The notes under the pieces: generated by a model
Databases searched by the model: none
What the model saw: the letters and a program-made list of their open reading frames with translations, nothing else
Told to the model about the DNA's origin: nothing
Part shown: positions 9,226 through 16,132 of the stretch, piece after piece
How the letters are laid out: every line of letters begins with the position of its first letter
Numbering within the stretch: position 1 is the stretch's first letter
Program-made: the position numbers and the translations under genes
Assembly (NCBI RefSeq): GCF_011059105.1
Contig: NZ_JAALLS010000009.1
Span: 85,904-149,903 of the forward strand
Length of the DNA: 64,000 nt
From: Fodinibius halophilus
Lineage (GTDB): Bacteria; Bacteroidota; Rhodothermia; Balneolales; Balneolaceae
Direction of reading: 5' to 3'

Positions 9226-9792
9226 ATGGAACAGAAATATAGTTATCCCTGGTACATTTCTCAGTTTCAGCAAGCCAAGAAAGATGCTGAAAGCCTCATT
9301 CTTTCTGTGAATGAGACACAGTTTCTCCAGCCACCGTCAGAAGGCAAATGGTGTATTGCTGAGTGCTTTAGTCATCTGATCAACTATGGAAACTTATATT
9401 ATGATAATTTGGCAACCGGTATTAAAAATCCCGCTACTACCGAACAGATACAGCGGCCTTTTGCCCCTCGTTGGCTTGTGCGAAAGCTTGTACATTGGTT
9501 CGAACCGCCTTATAAAATCAAGCTTAAAACAGTTTCTGCGATGAAACCAGGCCCGGTCTCGGGTTTTGATCGCATGCAGTTAGTTGATGAGTATCTATCT
9601 TTGCAGGATCGTTTTATCGCTCTGCTTGAAGAAGGTCGGCACAACCATGCAGATCTTGAACAAACAAAGATGAACCATCCCTTGATTTCTATCCTGAAGA
9701 TGAGCCTGACAGAAACTTTTGCCCTTGCCGAAGCCCATCAACGAAGGCATCAATGGCAGGCTCAACAAACGCTACAAATCATTGAAGTTTAG
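9226..9792 (+). CDS. DinB-like four-helix metal-binding protein
   Basis: The reading frame extends upstream to 9115, but that extension lies wholly inside the palindromic repeat. The ATG at 9226 (MEQKYSYPWYISQF), at the start of the recognisable fold, is the better start and gives 188 residues. The DinB/DUF664 fold is supported by the early WCIAECFSHL segment (metal-binding His) and the late AEAHQRRHQWQ segment (two His on one helix). The protein is soluble with no signal peptide. Members include bacillithiol- and mycothiol-dependent transferases and DNA-damage-inducible proteins, and the enzyme function here is unknown. The stop at 9792 lies 3 bp from the end of the convergent crtZ-like gene. 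Confidence 0.75.
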   Translation: MEQKYSYPWYISQFQQAKKDAESLILSVNETQFLQPPSEGKWCIAECFSHLINYGNLYYDNLATGIKNPATTEQIQRPFAPRWLVRKLVHWFEPPYKIKLKTVSAMKPGPVSGFDRMQLVDEYLSLQDRFIALLEEGRHNHADLEQTKMNHPLISILKMSLTETFALAEAHQRRHQWQAQQTLQIIEV

Positions 9793-9795
9793 CTG

Positions 9796-10242
9796 TTACT
9801 CTTTGTACTTGTCATACGGAAATAAAAACAACCCGTACGGCTCTTCTCCATCTTTATCGATGGACTGGTGATGACGTTGGTGAGCATACCTGATAAGACG
9901 CATTATTTTACTGTCGCTTTTAAATGGCATAAACCGCTTATGGGCAAAAAGATCATGAATGATAAAGTACAGCATCCCATACACGGCAATACCGACTCCA
10001 ACCGCAAAGCTGGCAGAAGCAAGGGGATTTTCTACTCCACTATAGATCAGGTACACCGAAACTCCGGCAAAGAATAGAGAAAAAAGATCGTTTAGCTCAA
10101 ATAAACCATGAGTGGGTTCGTGGTGCGATCGATGGATCCTCCAAAGAAGCCCGTGAAAAATAAACCGATGCACCAGGTATGACACAATTTCCATCCCGGC
10201 AAAACCCAGTAATATCCATCCAATAAAAATGAGTAGGTCCAT
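9796..10242 (-). CDS. crtZ: Beta-carotene hydroxylase-like di-iron membrane enzyme
   Basis: This is a 148-residue membrane protein of the fatty-acid hydroxylase/CrtZ family. The histidine clusters needed for the di-iron site are all present: HRFIFH (25-30), HRSHH (37-41), HDLFAH (96-101) and HQRHH (121-125). Transmembrane stretches lie at about 3-22, 52-70 and 76-98. CrtZ 3-hydroxylates the beta-rings of carotenoids, giving zeaxanthin. Length and motif order fit bacterial CrtZ rather than the larger sterol desaturases. It stands alone, about 29 kb from the CrtI-like desaturase at 39349. A 15-bp dyad lies just upstream of its start. Confidence 0.85.
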   Translation of the reverse strand: MDLLIFIGWILLGFAGMEIVSYLVHRFIFHGLLWRIHRSHHEPTHGLFELNDLFSLFFAGVSVYLIYSGVENPLASASFAVGVGIAVYGMLYFIIHDLFAHKRFMPFKSDSKIMRLIRYAHQRHHQSIDKDGEEPYGLFLFPYDKYKE

Positions 10243-10252
10243 GGCAATGTTT

Positions 10253-10267
10253 CTAAAGGTCCTTTAG
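10253..10267. promoter_or_regulatory. Perfect dyad upstream of crtZ-like gene
   Basis: CTAAAGG-T-CCTTTAG is a perfect 7-bp inverted repeat with a one-base centre, ending 10 nt before the crtZ-like ATG. It could be an operator or a translational hairpin; no factor is identified. Confidence 0.3.
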
Positions 10268-10323
10268 GAATATTATTAATAGCGCGTTAAGAGGCTAAGA
10301 AATCATGTTAAGCTAACAAAATC

Positions 10324-10365
10324 CAGAAGAAGATCAATCCACCGGTGGACGGACTAGCTCTTCTG
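10324..10365. repeat. Nested inverted repeat in intergenic region
   Basis: CAGAAGA (10324-10330) and TCTTCTG (10359-10365) flank the perfect 12-bp palindrome TCCACCGGTGGA (10338-10349), nearly concentric. Just downstream GGAAC-AAAAA-GTTCC forms another small hairpin (around 10393-10407). The whole 10243-10515 interval holds palindromes and no gene. Confidence 0.5.
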
Positions 10366-10431
10366 CAAGGAAAAACACTTTGTTCAAATTAAGGAACAAA
10401 AAGTTCCCTTTGGGATAAAGCGGGAAGACTC

Positions 10432-10469
10432 TTACGGATAAATATGTCGTACGATTTGCCAAATCGTCC
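10432..10469 (+). repeat. 38-bp direct repeat, copy 1, with palindromic core
   Basis: It begins TTACGGATAA and ends with the core ACGATTTG-C-CAAATCGT (10451-10467) plus CC. It has the same length and layout as the copy at 10707-10744. The two copies bracket a 64-codon DUF1905 fragment. Confidence 0.8.
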
Positions 10470-10515
10470 AGCACACAACCTTTTTCATTTTTTCAAACTA
10501 TCATTAGCATAACTA

Positions 10516-10710
10516 ATGTCAGACAATAAATTGGATATAGAAGAGAAAACACCATTAGTGGACCGGAAGGCTTTGCTGCAAAAGTTTTCGGACAAAGGAG
10601 GCTGGACCTATGCCGAGCTCCCAGAGATTTTACCTGACGATGACAATCCTTTGGGCTGGCTTGTGGATACTCTTCTTGGCCCTTTTGGGGTAAGGCATAA
10701 AGAATCTTAA
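10516..10710 (+). pseudogene. DUF1905-like fragment, probably truncated
   Basis: A 64-codon frame begins with ATG at 10516. Residues 20-48 match what I know of DUF1905 proteins: QKFSDKGGWTYAELPEI followed by a PLGW segment. Family members normally continue after GW into a VRVKGTIDG-like strand and then 40-60 further residues. Here the sequence instead runs into LVDTLLGPFGVRHKES and stops, with the stop lying inside the second 38-bp direct repeat. I read it as an N-terminal remnant whose 3' part was lost or replaced, although a functional small protein cannot be excluded. No ribosome binding site is evident. Confidence 0.5.
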
Positions 10711-10744
10711 GGATAAGTATAGTGGACGATTTGGCAAATCGTCC
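10707..10744 (+). repeat. 38-bp direct repeat, copy 2, with perfect 10-bp palindromic arms
   Basis: It begins TTAAGGATAA and ends with GGACGATTTG-G-CAAATCGTCC (10724-10744), a perfect dyad with a one-base centre. It overlaps the last four bases of the DUF1905 fragment. Confidence 0.85.
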
Positions 10745-11276
10745 AACATGCGGTTTCTTTTGTTTTAATCAGGATGAAACCGAAACACAACGGTAAGACA
10801 CATTTGTCGGATTACGAACTTGGTTCAGCCCCCTCTTGGAGCCATGAGCAACTACCGGCGGTACCGTGACCGACCACTAACAGTAGAGGAAGATTGTATA
10901 GACATTCTAAGTTTCAAAAACTTGGAATATCTGAAACTCCTCACTTAAATAAACAATGAATATTCCAACCCTTAAACACATTATCAATAAAATTAATACC
11001 AGCCAAACAATACGGGACTGAACCGGGTGGATAATAGAGATTGATGATCTTAGCGATAGGTAATTTCCATAACAGAGAGGGGATTTTTTCGCCGTTTATC
11101 TACGTTATAGATCGTTCAATATGTTATATTTAAGCAAGCTCATTCTTGATATTACAATATCATAGACAAGAAATAGTTGACAAAACCCAAGGCTCACAAC
11201 AGGAACAAAGTTGATAGTAAAAGATCGCAAACTGGCTCTACCTATCAGGACCTTATTAACCTAGCTATCTTCAATT
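10745..11276. other. Gene-free interval upstream of the TetR gene
   Basis: About 530 bases with no credible reading frame. I see AT-rich sequence, a small AAGTTTC-AAAAACTT dyad, and a GC-richer patch at about 10820-10880. The promoter of the TetR-type gene must lie here, but no convincing consensus could be fixed by eye. Confidence 0.5.
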
Positions 11277-11975
11277 ATGGATACTTTTGATCCCGAAATC
11301 TTTGAATTGAAATACCGGATGGCCGATGCCGCTACAGATCTGTACATGGAAGGTGATGGCGAGTTTTTTATAAAAGATGTGGCCCGGGCGGTTGATCTCA
11401 CTCCTGCTGAGGTTTTTAACTATTTTCCGAACAAAAAATCGATTCTTGAATTTTATTATGCCTCACTGGTTGTTCGCTATGAAATGATGATCAGTGAGAT
11501 TGACGATTTTGATTCGTATACGCTCAAAGAAAAACTCTCAAACTTTGTATTCACCAACTTTGATATGTTAGCCGAAAAAGAATCCTTTGTCGAAGATACG
11601 TTTCAAGAGTATATCATTCGGAGTTACAGCAAAACAGAATATGAACAAGAGGTGGAACGGTTAACCCAGCAGTTTCTGGAACATGATCCACAGATCTCTA
11701 TTGCTTCTACACTGGTTCTTAATTCCTATGCCTACTCGTTCTTAGGCCGACAATACCTTGAGCTGGTACGTTTCTGGCTTAATGATACAAGTGAGGATAA
11801 AGAACTCTCCATGGAACTCACCGATAAGCTCACAGCCGTTCTCGAAGAGGTGATATACAATCCTGTTCTTGATAAGAGTTTTGACTTACTGAAATTTATG
11901 AATGCAAACCGTAAAGAATTTTTCAAAAATATTCCGATAGTAAAACAGCTCTGTTCTAAAATCGAAATTAAATAA
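11277..11975 (+). CDS. TetR-family-type protein next to an ABC1 kinase
   Basis: This is a 232-residue, all-helical protein. The N-terminal 60 residues fit a TetR helix-turn-helix (IKDVARAVDLTPAEVFNYFPNKKSILEFYY). The remaining 170 residues are the variable ligand-binding part, with no Pfam type I can name. The helix-turn-helix looks intact, so DNA binding is likely. The next gene, an ABC1/UbiB-type kinase, starts 3 bp after the stop, so the two are co-transcribed and probably act together. In eukaryotes the ABC1 kinase COQ8 works with COQ9, which has a TetR-like fold and binds lipid, so a similar lipid-sensing role here is an attractive inference. Alternatively it is simply an autoregulator of the operon. 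Confidence 0.75.
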   Translation: MDTFDPEIFELKYRMADAATDLYMEGDGEFFIKDVARAVDLTPAEVFNYFPNKKSILEFYYASLVVRYEMMISEIDDFDSYTLKEKLSNFVFTNFDMLAEKESFVEDTFQEYIIRSYSKTEYEQEVERLTQQFLEHDPQISIASTLVLNSYAYSFLGRQYLELVRFWLNDTSEDKELSMELTDKLTAVLEEVIYNPVLDKSFDLLKFMNANRKEFFKNIPIVKQLCSKIEIK

Positions 11976-11978
11976 ATT

Positions 11979-13298
11979 ATGAGTAACGATTTTCCATCAT
12001 CAAAACTTGAGCGCGGTAAGATCTTTGCTAAAACCGGGCTCAAAGTAGGTACGAACTATGCAAAACGATATCTCAAAAAGTCGGTTGGCAAGAAGGAGAC
12101 CAAAGAAGAAGGTAAAGAATTTCATACTGAAAATGCCCGTCACGTTTTTAATGAGTTTACCAAGCTCCGGGGTACGGCCCTCAAAATAGCCCAATCTTTA
12201 AGTATGGATGACGGCATGCTACCCGAAGAGTTTGCTGAAGTTATGAGCGAATCGCAGTACAGCGTGCCCCCCATCAACAAAGCACTGGCCCGCTCTATTA
12301 TCCGAAAAGAGCTCGGTGACTATCCCGAAAACCTATTTGTTGAGTTTAACTCTGACGCCATTGCAGCTGCCTCTATCGGGCAAGTGCACGAAGCACGCCT
12401 CAAAAACGGTCAAAAGGTAGCCGTTAAAATCCAGTATCCGAATATAAAAAATACCATCCACTCGGATATGGCGATGGCTAAAACGTTGGTGAACAGATTT
12501 ATCAATAGCAACGAATCTTTTGATGAGTATTTCGAAGAGATCGAAGAAACCCTGATGGAGGAAACAGATTACCACCAGGAAGCCGAATATTTAGAATATT
12601 TTCACGACCGCTTCTCAGGAGGATCGATCATTACTCCTGAATATATCGAGGAGTTGTCCTCGGGGAAAGTTCTCACTATGACTTTTATTGAGGGCCAGCA
12701 TCTCAAAGAGTTTTTAGCCAACGAACCCAGCCAAAAGGAGAAAAATAATTTTGGCCAGCTACTGTGGGATTTCTTCCATGACCAGGTTGAACAGCGCGAT
12801 TTCATTCACGCCGATACCCATCCCGGCAATTTCTTCTTTCGGGAAGATGATAAGCTGGGAGTGATCGACTTTGGGTGTGTCAAAAAGTTCTCAGAGGAAT
12901 TTACTCATAATTATATGAAACTCTTGCCTACGCACCTTGAACAGGATGAACAAAAGATTCGCGATCTCTATAAGCGGTTGGATATCATTAAAGAAGATCA
13001 AAAAGATCCGGAAAAAGAAGAGGAATTCTTCCAGTTTTGTAAGAGCTACGGCGATATCTTTGCCCAACCGTATATGGGTAATAAGTTTGATTTTGGGGAT
13101 CGCGAATTCAAAGAGAAATTAACACGCTTTGCCAAAGAACTGCCAATTCAAAATGAACCTCGTGGCGATAAAAACTTTATCTATAGCACAAAAGTGCATA
13201 TAGGGCTTTATAACATCCTGATGAAGCTTGAAGCCCAAATTGATACTCAGCGCAGTAAAAAGCTTACTCATACTATGATCGATGTGATGGAAGAATAA
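11979..13298 (+). CDS. ABC1/UbiB/AarF-family atypical kinase
   Basis: The protein has 439 residues and no C-terminal transmembrane pair. Family features are a KxGQ-type motif, here KIAQ at 69-72 with Ala in place of Gly; the Ala-rich nucleotide loop AIAAASIGQ (128-136); a catalytic Lys in VAVK (150); the catalytic loop HADTHPGNFFF; and the metal-binding VIDFGC. UbiB/COQ8 proteins are ATPases or kinases that support isoprenoid-quinone or other lipid metabolism at membranes. Many Bacteroidota-type bacteria carry such genes with menaquinone, and the actual client is unknown. It is translated immediately after the TetR-type gene (3-bp gap). After it lies a gene-free repeat island. Confidence 0.9.
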   Translation: MSNDFPSSKLERGKIFAKTGLKVGTNYAKRYLKKSVGKKETKEEGKEFHTENARHVFNEFTKLRGTALKIAQSLSMDDGMLPEEFAEVMSESQYSVPPINKALARSIIRKELGDYPENLFVEFNSDAIAAASIGQVHEARLKNGQKVAVKIQYPNIKNTIHSDMAMAKTLVNRFINSNESFDEYFEEIEETLMEETDYHQEAEYLEYFHDRFSGGSIITPEYIEELSSGKVLTMTFIEGQHLKEFLANEPSQKEKNNFGQLLWDFFHDQVEQRDFIHADTHPGNFFFREDDKLGVIDFGCVKKFSEEFTHNYMKLLPTHLEQDEQKIRDLYKRLDIIKEDQKDPEKEEEFFQFCKSYGDIFAQPYMGNKFDFGDREFKEKLTRFAKELPIQNEPRGDKNFIYSTKVHIGLYNILMKLEAQIDTQRSKKLTHTMIDVMEE

Positions 13299-13368
13299 AT
13301 TGGGAGTTATAACCTGCTTTGGTCTCGCCCCCTTCAACGGCTGGCATGGCTTTTATTAAAATGGTGGT

Positions 13369-13586
13369 CATCGCGCTGTGCCCCGTTTTACGGGAGAGCG
13401 GAGGGAAACGCAGCGCGGCGATCTCCCTGATATAGCTACTTGATATATTAAGGGATATCCTTTAGATGGTACGCACACCTACGCCATAAGGCTTCGGTGC
13501 ACTTCGCGAACTAAGAAAAGGAGACTACCGCGGCCTTCCGAAAAATCGCCGGAATCCCTCCCCGTAAAACGGGGCTCGGCGCAGTG
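13369..13586. repeat. 218-bp inverted-repeat element
   Basis: CCCCGTTTTACGGG (13381-13394) and CCCGTAAAACGGGG (13561-13574) are a perfect 14-bp inverted pair. The 12 bases outside each arm match at 8 of 12 positions in inverted register, and GAGGGA/TCCCTC and GGCGAT/ATCGCC inside the arms extend the pairing loosely. The interior has no reading frame. It is probably a small non-coding mobile element. Confidence 0.65.
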
Positions 13587-13616
13587 ACACTGCTTTTAAA
13601 TTTTAAAACCAACGCC

Positions 13617-13666
13617 TGTCATTGCGAGGAGTACCGTGGTTTGACGGTACGACGTGGCAAACTCCC
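13617..13666. repeat. Intergenic repeat of GTCATTGCGAGGAG type
   Basis: The unit runs TGTCATTGCGAGGAG ... GACGTGGCAAACTCCC and contains a perfect hairpin GTACCGT-GGTTTG-ACGGTAC (13631-13650). I know units with these ends as dispersed repeats in many bacterial genomes. Confidence 0.6.
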
Positions 13667-13706
13667 GGAAACGATTGGGTAATGCATGAGGGCTTCTTTT
13701 TTGATG

Positions 13707-13872
13707 CTAGGAGTCTGTCGGTCTTAGCCTAATCTACTGCGAAAAATCCGAGTTTGGCCAGATTGTGAGCTCCTTATCGTTAAATAGGTCCACTATTCGC
13801 CTCACCCCCCCCACAATCTGACTCAAATCGACTTCTTCTCGCTACAATTCACTAATTCCGACAGACTCCTAG
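13707..13872. mobile_element. MITE-like element with perfect 15-bp terminal inverted repeats
   Basis: CTAGGAGTCTGTCGG (13707-13721) and CCGACAGACTCCTAG (13858-13872) are exact inverted termini of a 166-bp non-coding unit. The two halves remain similar for about 70 bp inward (for example CAGATTGTG near 13760 against CACAATCTG near 13812), as expected when both ends of a transposon share a long binding region. The outermost CTAG on each side may be target duplication rather than terminus. No transposase is present, so mobilisation in trans is inferred. Confidence 0.75.
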
Positions 13873-13880
13873 ACAACCTT

Positions 13881-13919
13881 ATTCTGGAAGATTCCGCTAC
13901 GCTCCCCTCGGAATGACAT
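13881..13919. repeat. Intergenic repeat of GTCATTCCGAGGGG type
   Basis: On the minus strand the unit reads GTCATTCCGAGGGGAGCG followed by TAGCGGAATCTTCCAGAAT. It belongs to the same broad class as the repeat at 9103-9130 and lies 8 bp beyond the MITE-like element. Confidence 0.55.
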
Positions 13920-14032
13920 TGCTTTTTTAACTCGAATTGCTATTGAGACAAGGTGACATTGCTTTATATGATTCGCCGGACGGCACGCCCAGCCGCCCGA
14001 CGAGAGATGAGAGCTCATCCAAAATAGCCCTA

Positions 14033-14069
14033 AAATAAAAAAGCCCGCAAAGTTTTGACACTTGCGGGC
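14033..14069 (-). terminator. Rho-independent terminator of hflKC
   Basis: On the minus strand GCCCGCAA (14069-14062) pairs perfectly with TTGCGGGC (14050-14043), followed by TTTTTTATTTT. It lies 20 bp after the hflC stop. Confidence 0.9.
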
Positions 14070-14089
14070 CTCAAAAATGAATTTAAGCT

Positions 14090-15037
14090 TTAATTCTGAA
14101 TACTGTTCAGATATTTAAAGAACTCACTGTTTGTGGACAAGATAAACGAAGTCTGTTCATCAAACGTCTTGCCGTAAGATTCCATGGTACGGGTAAAGTT
14201 ATAGAGCTCGCGAGCAGCTCTGCTTTGATCATAGGCACCAGCATAGATAGCTGTTGCCTTTGCATCTGCTTCACCTCTAATCTCTTCAGCCTTTCGGAAT
14301 GCCTCGGATTGAATCGCATTTAGTTCACGCTCTTTTTCACCATTAATGCGAGCCGCTTCACCTTCTCCTTCAGAACGAAACTTATCAGCGATTCGATTAC
14401 GTTCACTGATCATTCGATCGTAAACGGTTTGGCGCACATCCTTCACATAGTTTATGCGCTTAAATCGGAAGTCCAGGATTTCGAGACCCAGATCTTCTGC
14501 GCGCTTATTACCAAGCTGTTGTATCTCTTCCTGTATGGCTTCACGTCCAACAGCAATTTCTGCCAGTGAATCTTCAACGATATCAGTAATTGTTGCATCT
14601 GATTCAGGATCCCGATTCGATGACCGTACCACTTCAACCAGGTCATGAGAAGCAATGGCGTTACGTGTTTCCCCGTCAAGGATATCATCCAACCGCGACT
14701 GGGCTCCACGCTCGTCACGCAGGCGTTTGAAAAACTGAAGGGGATCCGTAATCTGCCAGCGAGCATAGGTATCCACAAAGACAAACTTTTTGTCTTTGGT
14801 AGGCACCTGGTTGCGGTCGCCATCCCACTCCAGGTAACGCTCATCAAAATAATTGGCTGTCTGCATGAATGGAATTTTCAGCTTCATACCCGGTTCAGTG
14901 ACAGCATCACCAACGGGATCACCAAACTGCGTAATAATAACCTGCTCCGTTTCATCTACGATATAAAAACCATCCAGACCAATAAGAACAGCAAGGCCAA
15001 GGATCACTAATAATGCAATACTTTTATAATTCTTCAT
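14090..15037 (-). CDS. hflC: HflC, membrane SPFH-domain protein
   Basis: The protein has 315 residues. An N-terminal membrane anchor (ALLVILGLAVLIGLDGFYIV) is followed by an SPFH/band-7 domain (VIITQFGDPVGDAVTEPG; GLEILDFRFKRINY) and a long charged coiled coil (EGEAARINGEKERELNA). HflC with HflK forms a large periplasm-facing cage around the AAA protease FtsH and limits its access to membrane substrates. It begins 1 bp after the hflK stop, in the usual K-then-C order. The terminator directly downstream ends the operon. Confidence 0.93.
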   Translation of the reverse strand: MKNYKSIALLVILGLAVLIGLDGFYIVDETEQVIITQFGDPVGDAVTEPGMKLKIPFMQTANYFDERYLEWDGDRNQVPTKDKKFVFVDTYARWQITDPLQFFKRLRDERGAQSRLDDILDGETRNAIASHDLVEVVRSSNRDPESDATITDIVEDSLAEIAVGREAIQEEIQQLGNKRAEDLGLEILDFRFKRINYVKDVRQTVYDRMISERNRIADKFRSEGEGEAARINGEKERELNAIQSEAFRKAEEIRGEADAKATAIYAGAYDQSRAARELYNFTRTMESYGKTFDEQTSFILSTNSEFFKYLNSIQN

Positions 15038-15038
15038 C

Positions 15039-16055
15039 TTAATTATTCCGTTGGTTTGAGTTCGAATTCGGCTGATTGACTTTCACACCATCCATCTGCA
15101 TTTGAAGCAGTGGCAACACGCCGCTTCCATTTTGATCAGTCACAATTTTATTGCCTATTTTAGGTAATATTTCCTCAAGTGTTTCAAGGTATATTCGGCG
15201 TTTGGTAACTTCCGGAGCTTTTACGTACTCACGATAAAGCTGGTTAAAACGCGAGGCTTCACCTCTGGCCCGATTTTTACGATTTACAGCGTACCCTTCA
15301 GCCTTTTGGATCGTTTCCTGGGCCTCTCCTTTGGCACGAGGCACAACTTTATTATACGCAGATTTTGCCTCGTTAATGAGGGTCTCTTTCTGTTGCTGTG
15401 CTTCATTAACATCATTAAAAGAAGCTTTAACAGGGTCAGGCGGATTCACATCCTGTAGCACAACCTGTTCAATGCGCATTCCTGATTCATATTCATCAGC
15501 AAGTTCCTGAATCAGGTTTTGGGCTTCGAGGGTAACCTCTGCACGCCCCACGGTCAATACTTCATTTACCGTTCGGTCGCCCACGACCTGTCGCATAGCC
15601 GCTTCAGACATATCTCGCAGGGTCTGCTCTGGATTACGGATCTTGAACAGAAAGTTATACGGATCTGTAACGCGGTACTGTACCACCCATTCTACATCGG
15701 CCAGGTTAAGGTCCCCGGTGAGCATGAGTGATTCATCCCTGTAGCCTTGTTTCTGATAGTTAGAACGCACTCCGGCGTTTGTTGTACGATAACCAAACTC
15801 ATGTTTTAGTTGTCGCTGAATAGGAACCAACCGCACCTCTTCAATAAAAGGAGCTTTAAAATTTAAGCCGGGTTGGGCCGTTCTCGTAAATTCGCCAAAA
15901 CGCATCACCATCCCTACCTCTTCAGGATTAACAGTGAAAAAGGAGGAAAAAGCCACGATGAGTACAATTGCACCCAGAATAATGTACCGGATGTTTTTAC
16001 TCAAACTCTTAAGTTGTGGCGGCATATCCATGCCAGAAAAATTATTTTGAGCCAT
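15039..16055 (-). CDS. hflK: HflK, membrane SPFH-domain protein
   Basis: The protein has 338 residues with a short polar N-terminus and one transmembrane helix at about 24-44. A band-7 domain follows (FTVNPEEVGMVMRFGEF, then VVLQDVNPPDPV), then a coiled coil (EAQETIQKAEGYAVNRKNRA). The glycine-rich N-terminal extension of proteobacterial HflK is missing, which is common outside Proteobacteria. It partners with HflC to regulate FtsH. The promoter region is the 77 bp between it and the phosphatase gene, although read-through from the phosphatase gene is possible because both lie on the same strand. Confidence 0.92.
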   Translation of the reverse strand: MAQNNFSGMDMPPQLKSLSKNIRYIILGAIVLIVAFSSFFTVNPEEVGMVMRFGEFTRTAQPGLNFKAPFIEEVRLVPIQRQLKHEFGYRTTNAGVRSNYQKQGYRDESLMLTGDLNLADVEWVVQYRVTDPYNFLFKIRNPEQTLRDMSEAAMRQVVGDRTVNEVLTVGRAEVTLEAQNLIQELADEYESGMRIEQVVLQDVNPPDPVKASFNDVNEAQQQKETLINEAKSAYNKVVPRAKGEAQETIQKAEGYAVNRKNRARGEASRFNQLYREYVKAPEVTKRRIYLETLEEILPKIGNKIVTDQNGSGVLPLLQMQMDGVKVNQPNSNSNQRNN

Positions 16056-16132
16056 TCGTATTATGTTTTCTGATTAAAGAGAATTGTGAAAATGTTAATA
16101 TATATACCAACACTTTTTGCCAATATAATTTG

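Larger units (their letters stand above)
13299..14032. other. Gene-free island of nested repeats
   Basis: About 730 bases between convergent genes (ABC1 kinase and hflC) with no coding potential. It holds at least four separate repeat units, annotated individually: a 218-bp inverted repeat, a GTCATTGCGAGGAG-type unit, a 166-bp MITE-like element and a GTCATTCCGAGGGG-type unit. It looks like a landing site for small non-autonomous elements. Confidence 0.75.

Noticed and set aside
10432..10744. CRISPR-like array
   Set aside because: Only two repeat copies with a coding-like spacer of over 200 bp; no cas genes in the window.
13299..14032. Degraded transposase
   Set aside because: No frame long enough and no recognisable motif in any of the six frames; only non-coding repeats.
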